Positions 59,005 to 64,000 of a stretch of DNA of 64,000 nucleotides are shown here, piece after piece. This DNA comes from Prauserella shujinwangii (GTDB taxonomy: Bacteria > Actinomycetota > Actinomycetes > Mycobacteriales > Pseudonocardiaceae): the NCBI RefSeq assembly GCF_003001955.1, contig NZ_PVNH01000008.1:62001-126000 (forward strand), given 5' to 3'. The position numbers were made by a program, and so were the translations under genes. The notes beneath the pieces were generated by a model. It had not been told where the DNA came from. It did no database searches and worked only from the letters and a program-made list of their open reading frames with translations. How positions within the stretch are numbered: position 1 is the first letter of the stretch; each line of letters starts with the position of its first letter.

Positions 59005-61848
59005 TCAGCCGTCCGGTTGGGCGGAACCGGACGGCTGCCCCGCGCCCTCGGGCTCGGCGGGTTCCTCGGACTCCTCGGGTTCCTCGGGCTCGGGCTCCTC
59101 GCACACGATGCGGGGCTGCGGGTTGTAGACGACCGTGCGGGTCTCCCGCCGGATCTCCTCCCCCGTCTCCGCGTCCCGGATGATCCTGGTGTCGCTGCTG
59201 GTGAACCCGCTGGATCCGCTGCTCGGCGAACAGTTGCCCGCCGGCTTCGTGATCGTCTGCGGCGAGGTGTACGAGTGGCGCTCACCGGTGACCGACTCCA
59301 CCTCGTACCGCTTGGTGCCCCACAGGCGCACCGTGATGTCCGACGGCGTCCAGATGGTCTGGATGACCACCCCGGTCTGCGCGTCGTTGGTGAACTTCAG
59401 GTCGATGACACTGCTGCCGTCCGGGTTCTGGAAGACCGTCGCCTCGCGTGCCTCCGGGTACCGGCTGATGTAGTAGCTGTGCTCCTTGTGCTCGGTGTCG
59501 CGCATGCCCGCGAAGTACGCCGCGTTGTACAGCGTCGTGGCGAACTGGGAGATCCCGCCGCCCACGGCCCTGGACGGCGCGCCCTCCTTGATGACGCCGG
59601 CCGCGATGTAACCCTGCTCGGTGCCGCGCGGACCGGTGTAACCGTTGAGGCTGAACGTCTCCCCCGGCTTGACGACCGCGCCGTCGACCTCCTCGGCGAC
59701 GACGCGGATGTTGATGCCCGAGTCGTAGGCGAATCCGCCGGTGGTGAACTCGCCGATCACCTCGCGGATGCCGAGCGCCCTGGCCTCCTCCGTGGTCAGC
59801 GCGGCGGGCCGCTCGGTGTACTTCGCGGTGACCGCGCGCCGGTCCTCCCTGGCGAGCACGTCGGGCAGTCCGGCGAAGGTGGCGTTCCAGTCGATCTCCC
59901 GGCCCGGCCGCGACGGCTCGATCGACACCTTCTTCGTGCCCTGGAACGAGAACCGGGCGTCCCGGCCGCGTTTCTCCGTGTCCGCCAGCGCGGGCCCGGC
60001 CGCCTTGGCGAGGACGTCCTGGTCGATCCGGGGCCGCAGCGTGCCGTCGCGGCCGGGGGCGAAGGTGAGGGACCGGGCGATGGCCGCGGGCGGCAGCTGG
60101 GCGTCCGCCCCGTCGCCGTGGACGGTGACCGGGGCGGACACGGCGGGCGCGGCGATCCGGCGCAGCGCGTCCTGGACCGACTGCGGCGTGGTGAGGACGG
60201 GGATCGTCGCGACGGGCAGCCGCAGCGGGCCCGGCCCGGCCCAGTGCCGCAGGATCAGGTCGGTGGTGGCCGCGACGTCGAGCCGCCTGCCGGGCACCGG
60301 ATCGACGGGGACGGGCCGGACCCCGTCGAACCGGACGGTGCCCTCGGCCGCCTCCCGGTCCACCTCGGAGCGCACCCGTTCGACGGCGGCGGCGAGGCGC
60401 TCGTCGTCCACCCGGGACACGACCCCGGTCTCCCTGGTGGTGAAGAAGGACGCGATCCGGGTGACCGGGTTGAGCGGCTGGTCGGTCGCGATGTCCAGGG
60501 TGGCCGCCCAGTCGACGGTCAGGTCCACCGCCGTGGGGTCCAGCGCCTGCATGGTGCCCGCCGCGGAGAGCTGGATGGGCTCGTCGAGGCGCGGCCCCAC
60601 GGTGTCCCGCAGGTGCCGTTCGGCCTCGGCGCGGTCGAGCCCGCCGACGTCGGCACCGGCGATCGTGGTGCCGCGGACGACGTCACCGCTCGTGACGAGC
60701 AGGTCGAGCGCGTACAGCAGGGCGAGGGCGCCGGCCACCGCGCCCGCGACCACACCGGCCTTCCGCAGCCGCGCCACGAGCCGGTGCCGCGAGACCGTGC
60801 TGTCCACAGCGGACGCCGCCGCGGATTCGGCCGGGGTGTCCGGGTCGGTTCCGGAGCCGGTTTCCGTGCCGTGGTCCGGCGTCGGGCCGGCGGCCACCGC
60901 GCCCAGCCAGGCGGTCCGCTCGGCATCCCCGGCACCGCCAGCATCCCCGGCGCCGTCGGTGCCCCCGGCCTCCCCAGAATCCCCGGGCTCCCCAGACTCG
61001 CCGGGCTCGCCGCCACTGTCGGCACCAGACCCACCCACGCCCGCGGCACCACGCTCCGGCACCACATCAGCGGCCACCACACCCAGCAACGCCGTCCGCT
61101 CGGCATCCCCGGCACCACCAGCATCCCCGGCGCCGTCGGTGCCCCCGGCCTCCCCAGAATCCCCGGGCTCCCCAGACTCGCCGGGCTCGCCGCCACTGTC
61201 GGCACCAGACCCACCCACGCCCGCGGCACCACGCTCCGGCACCACATCAGCGGCCACCACACCCAGCAACGCCGTCCGCTCGGCATCCCCGGCACCACCA
61301 GCATCCCCGGCGCCGTCGGTGCCCCCGGCCTCCCCAGAATCCCCGGGCTCCCCAGACTCGCCGGGCTCGCCGCCACTGTCGGCACCAGACCCACCCACGC
61401 CCGCGGCACCACGCTCCGGCACCACATCAGCGGCCACCGCGCCCAGCAACGCCGTCCGCTCGGCATCCCCGCCGTCCCCGGAATCCCCGGGCTCGGGTCC
61501 CGCGTCGGCACCGGCCTCGCCGGAATCCGGGCGCACCACGGCCGTCCGCACGGTCGCCTCCGGATCCGTGGCGGGCACGGTATCCGTGGTGACCGTGGAT
61601 TCCGTGGATTCCGTGGATTCCGTGGCGTCGCGGGCTTCGTCGGCGGTGACGTCGGGGTCGGTTCCGGGCCACGGGCTGGCCACGCTGGTGACGACGGTGG
61701 CCTCCGCCTGGTCGCCGGATGCCGCACCGGACGGAGTGGTCGTGTCGGGACCGTGGTCGCCCGTGCCCTCGGTGCTGCGTGGCTCGGTCGGATTCTCCTC
61801 GGACAACGCTCCCCCGGTGTTCACTGACGCGGTGTGCGGCTGCAGCAC
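59005..61848 (-). CDS. VanW-family protein with 60-aa tandem repeats
   Basis: About 947 aa. An acidic, disordered N-terminal region (about residues 1-350) contains three near-identical 60-aa repeats (ERTALLG...GAGDA) made of Gly, Glu, Asp and Ser. A membrane helix (VVAGAVAGALALLYALDLLV) is followed by peptidoglycan-binding-4-like segments, then a VanW domain (GEFTTGGFAYDSGINIRV, GGGISQFATTLYNAAYFAG) and a Cys-containing tail rich in Glu/Pro. GTG start 61848 is uncertain (GTG 61824 possible). It is next to a Ser/Thr kinase gene, suggesting cell-envelope control; the repeats may be phospho-acceptors. Confidence 0.85.
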   Translation of the reverse strand: MLQPHTASVNTGGALSEENPTEPRSTEGTGDHGPDTTTPSGAASGDQAEATVVTSVASPWPGTDPDVTADEARDATESTESTESTVTTDTVPATDPEATVRTAVVRPDSGEAGADAGPEPGDSGDGGDAERTALLGAVAADVVPERGAAGVGGSGADSGGEPGESGEPGDSGEAGGTDGAGDAGGAGDAERTALLGVVAADVVPERGAAGVGGSGADSGGEPGESGEPGDSGEAGGTDGAGDAGGAGDAERTALLGVVAADVVPERGAAGVGGSGADSGGEPGESGEPGDSGEAGGTDGAGDAGGAGDAERTAWLGAVAAGPTPDHGTETGSGTDPDTPAESAAASAVDSTVSRHRLVARLRKAGVVAGAVAGALALLYALDLLVTSGDVVRGTTIAGADVGGLDRAEAERHLRDTVGPRLDEPIQLSAAGTMQALDPTAVDLTVDWAATLDIATDQPLNPVTRIASFFTTRETGVVSRVDDERLAAAVERVRSEVDREAAEGTVRFDGVRPVPVDPVPGRRLDVAATTDLILRHWAGPGPLRLPVATIPVLTTPQSVQDALRRIAAPAVSAPVTVHGDGADAQLPPAAIARSLTFAPGRDGTLRPRIDQDVLAKAAGPALADTEKRGRDARFSFQGTKKVSIEPSRPGREIDWNATFAGLPDVLAREDRRAVTAKYTERPAALTTEEARALGIREVIGEFTTGGFAYDSGINIRVVAEEVDGAVVKPGETFSLNGYTGPRGTEQGYIAAGVIKEGAPSRAVGGGISQFATTLYNAAYFAGMRDTEHKEHSYYISRYPEAREATVFQNPDGSSVIDLKFTNDAQTGVVIQTIWTPSDITVRLWGTKRYEVESVTGERHSYTSPQTITKPAGNCSPSSGSSGFTSSDTRIIRDAETGEEIRRETRTVVYNPQPRIVCEEPEPEEPEESEEPAEPEGAGQPSGSAQPDG
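60914..61453. repeat. 3 x 180-bp tandem repeat inside the VanW gene
   Basis: Units start at 60914, 61094 and 61274 (180-bp period; a fourth partial start at 61454). Copies differ at only a few positions, which suggests recent expansion or gene conversion. As 180 is divisible by three, copy number can change without a frameshift. Confidence 0.95.
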
Positions 61849-61898
61849 TATCTCACCCCCGGGCACGGCCGGGCCGGGTACCCCTGCGTCCGGGCAGG

Positions 61899-63446
61899 TC
61901 AGTTGTCGTCGTCCTGGTCGCCGTCCTCGACCTGTGTGGAGGACACCAGCTCGTCGGAGTCGATGAGCGCGGTCCCCTCCTCGGCGACGAAGCCGAGCCG
62001 GTGGATCTCCCGGATCCGGCCGCCGTCCTCGCGCTTGAACTCGAGACCGACCTCCACCACGTTCGTTCCGGCGACCTGCGGGCCGGAGACGATCTTGACC
62101 TTCTCGATGCCGTTCCAGAACCGCTCGTAGGCCTCCTGGCCCTGCGCGCGCAGCCCGGGGCCGAGCCGCTCCCAGGCGCGTTCGGTCTGCCGGGGCAGGA
62201 GTGAGTAGTAGTCCTTGACCGCCTTGGTCAGCACCTCGGGGTCGGTCGTCTCGGACGTCGTGGTGGTCGTGGTCGTGGTGGTGGTCGTCGTGGTCGTGGT
62301 GGGGGCGGCCGAGCCGGCCGGAGCGGGGCTGGCGGTCGTGGTGGCGGCCGCCGCGTTCCCCGCGGCATCCTCGTTCGCCGAGGTCGAGGCACCCGCGCCG
62401 ACGAACAGCTCCGCGACGAGCACGCCGACGGCCGCGGCGGCCAGCAGGGCGAGCACGGACAGGACGACCCGCTTGCCGGACCGAGCGCCGGGTGCCGGTG
62501 GCGGCGGACCCTCCGCGGGCACGGGTGGGGGCGGCACCGGCGCGGGGTGCAGGTCCAGCCTGGTGGAGGGCGGGCGCGGGGCCGCGGGAACGGTCGGCGG
62601 ATCCGCCGGGGCCGCGGGCTGCCTGCCCGCGGCCACGTCCCCGAGCAGCTCGACGACACGGGCCATCGTGGGCCGGGCGGCCGTCTCGGGTCGCAGCATC
62701 GCGTTGAGCGGCCCGGTCAGCGGCCCCGCCTGCCGGGGCGGGTCCACCCGGCCGGTCGCGACGGAGTGCAGCAGGGCGATCTCGTTCGTGTTGGAGCCGA
62801 ACGGGGGCCTGCCCTCGACGGCGGCGTAGAGCGTGGCGCCGAGCGAGAAGACGTCGGACGCGGGGCCGGGCTCCTCGCCGCGCGCGGACTCCGGCGAGAG
62901 GAACGCGGGGGTCCCGGCCAGCAGGCCGGTCTTCGTGACGGTGATGTCGCCTGCCGCACGGGAGATGCCGAAGTCGGTGATCTTCACGGCGCCGTCGTCG
63001 CCGAGAAGGATGTTGCCGGGTTTGATGTCCCGGTGGATCACCCCGGCGGCATGCGCTGCGACCAGCGCGGACGCGGTCTGCGCTCCGATCCGCGCGACCT
63101 CCGTGGGCGGCAGCGTGCCGCGTTCGTCGAGCACCGCGGCGAGGCTGCGCGACGGCAGGTACTCCATGACGAGGACGGGCCTGCCCTCGTCGTCCGCGAC
63201 GTTGTAGACGGCGATGGCGTTGGGGTGCTGCAGGCGCGCGGCGATCCGGCCCTCGCGGAACGCCCGCTGCCGGGCGCTCTCGGCCTCCGCCTGGCTCAGC
63301 CCGGGTGGCAGGAGCAGCTGCTTCACCGCGACCGTGCGGTCCAGCCGCTCGTCCACCGCGCGCCACACGACGCCCATGGCTCCGCTGCCGATGCGGCTGT
63401 GCAGCCGGTAGCGGCCGGCGATCAGCCGTCCCTCGTCACTACTCAC
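61899..63446 (-). CDS. PknB-like Ser/Thr protein kinase with extracellular NTF2-like domain
   Basis: 515-aa membrane kinase. The catalytic domain (about residues 10-270) has GSGAMGVV, VAVKQ, HRDIKPGN, DFG and an activation-loop end TPAFLSPES. A Pro-rich linker leads to one membrane helix (VVLSVLALLAAAAVGVLVAEL), an Ala/Thr-rich stretch with about 16 consecutive Thr, and a C-terminal domain of NTF2-like type (SLLPRQTERAWERLGPGLRAQ) instead of PASTA domains. GTG 63446 has AGGGAGG five nt upstream. The VanW gene 50 bp downstream may be a substrate. Confidence 0.93.
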   Translation of the reverse strand: MSSDEGRLIAGRYRLHSRIGSGAMGVVWRAVDERLDRTVAVKQLLLPPGLSQAEAESARQRAFREGRIAARLQHPNAIAVYNVADDEGRPVLVMEYLPSRSLAAVLDERGTLPPTEVARIGAQTASALVAAHAAGVIHRDIKPGNILLGDDGAVKITDFGISRAAGDITVTKTGLLAGTPAFLSPESARGEEPGPASDVFSLGATLYAAVEGRPPFGSNTNEIALLHSVATGRVDPPRQAGPLTGPLNAMLRPETAARPTMARVVELLGDVAAGRQPAAPADPPTVPAAPRPPSTRLDLHPAPVPPPPVPAEGPPPPAPGARSGKRVVLSVLALLAAAAVGVLVAELFVGAGASTSANEDAAGNAAAATTTASPAPAGSAAPTTTTTTTTTTTTTTTSETTDPEVLTKAVKDYYSLLPRQTERAWERLGPGLRAQGQEAYERFWNGIEKVKIVSGPQVAGTNVVEVGLEFKREDGGRIREIHRLGFVAEEGTALIDSDELVSSTQVEDGDQDDDN

Positions 63447-63685
63447 CGGCACCTCCCTGTCACGCGGCCAGACTAGAGCGTCCACCCGCCACGTCCGCCG
63501 TGGCCCGTGGCCGCCGGGCGGCCGGTGCGCCGCACGGTGAACCGGCGGCACCGCCGTCTCGCGCTACCGGGAGTGGGCCCGAGGTCACTGTCCGAGAGCG
63601 CCGCGACCCGCTCCCACCACTACTCACGAACGAGTGGTTCACCCCGTTTCGCCGTGCGCGAACGGCGGCTCGTATGCTACGGGCG
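63447..63685. promoter_or_regulatory. divergent promoter region kinase/DUF6401 with leaderless -10
   Basis: A 239-bp gap. TATGCT (63673-63678) seven nt from the ATG of the DUF6401 gene indicates a leaderless transcript. No other feature found; the kinase promoter is not evident. Confidence 0.45.
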
Positions 63686-64000
63686 ATGAGCGGATGGTTG
63701 CACGTGTGGCACGAGTCCGCCGCGCGCCGTGAGCTGGCGTCGCTGGCGGACCGGCTCAGCCGTGCCGGCGTCGGTCTCGGCGCGCTCACCCCGGGTCTGC
63801 TCGCCAGGGTCGACCAGCACGCCGCCGCCGTCCGCGACATCCTGGCGTTCAGTGGCGGCCGCGTCGACGTGGTGGAACTGGCGGGCTACGCGCGGGGCGT
63901 GCAGGACGTCGCCGCCGAGTCCGGATGGCAGTCCGCGGGCACGGACTGGTTCGCCCTGCGGCTCGCCGCGGTGTGCCTGCTCGCGGTCGCGGGCCCCGTA
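63686..64000 (+). CDS. DUF6401-family protein (5' part)
   Basis: First 105 codons of a gene that runs off the window. RRELASLADRLSRAGV and TPGLLARVDQHAAAVRDIL followed by YARGVQDVAAESGW and WFALRLAAVCLLAV match the DUF6401 family, small helical proteins common in Pseudonocardiaceae and annotated as natural-product-related. No Shine-Dalgarno; leaderless start likely. The C-terminus is not visible. Confidence 0.75.
   Translation, partial: MSGWLHVWHESAARRELASLADRLSRAGVGLGALTPGLLARVDQHAAAVRDILAFSGGRVDVVELAGYARGVQDVAAESGWQSAGTDWFALRLAAVCLLAVAGPV

Overview
The window is very GC-rich chromosomal DNA with many GTG starts, frequent four-base gene overlaps and typical actinobacterial families (WhiB, PASTA and SHOCT proteins, a PknB-like kinase, VanW, DUF6401, HpnCDE). 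It reads as a spore-forming or soil actinomycete, most probably Pseudonocardiales (Amycolatopsis/Prauserella/Saccharopolyspora-like); the genus is an inference. I saw no prophage, transposase or CRISPR array. Gene density is high, and most intergenic gaps hold palindromic repeats rather than genes.

Layout. 1-6124 (minus strand): hopanoid operon hpnC-hpnD-hpnE-polyprenyl synthase-shc, mostly joined by 4-bp overlaps. 6826-8475: lipoprotein, WhiB regulator, truncated DUF2157 gene. 8486-10693: secreted GH64 glucanase and GH18 chitinase behind a DasR-like operator. 10808-17365: glycerol regulon, with iclR-glpK1 divergent from glpF-glpK2-glpD and two copies of an IclR-type operator. 17381-27473: regulators with partner enzymes or transporter (ArsR-like/short P450-like/PEP mutase; FAD monooxygenase/TetR; PaaX/MHS transporter; LysR/flavoprotein). 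27502-29009: small membrane and envelope proteins plus a degraded gene. 29041-31586: sulfane-sulfur module (persulfide dioxygenase-rhodanese, CstR-type repressor, thioredoxin, DUF302) with four matching palindromic operators. 31823-36481: AlkB, an ATP-grasp/CocE pair, DoxX.

36468-40678: a compact selenocysteine locus, with selC (tRNA-Sec) directly upstream of selA-selB and selD divergent. 40739-47998: YbhB, aldehyde dehydrogenase and a set of small stress-type proteins (DUF2795, nucleotidyltransferase, BON, metallophosphoesterase, DUF2267 fusion, erythromycin-esterase family). 48068-50895: copper efflux set csoR-copZ-copA. 51061-58998: an unusual complex I-like operon holding only membrane subunits (A, H, J, K, L, M, N) plus one cysteine-free NuoB/NuoD-like protein. 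59005-63446: Ser/Thr kinase followed by a VanW protein whose N-terminus carries a 3 x 180-bp tandem repeat. 63686-64000: start of a DUF6401 gene.

The most unusual items are the complex I-like membrane module with no recognisable electron-input subunits, the ATP-grasp/CocE pair, the compact P450-like protein coupled to a PEP-mutase-family enzyme, the four-operator CstR circuit, and several families of intergenic palindromes, some with perfect 23-25 bp arms.
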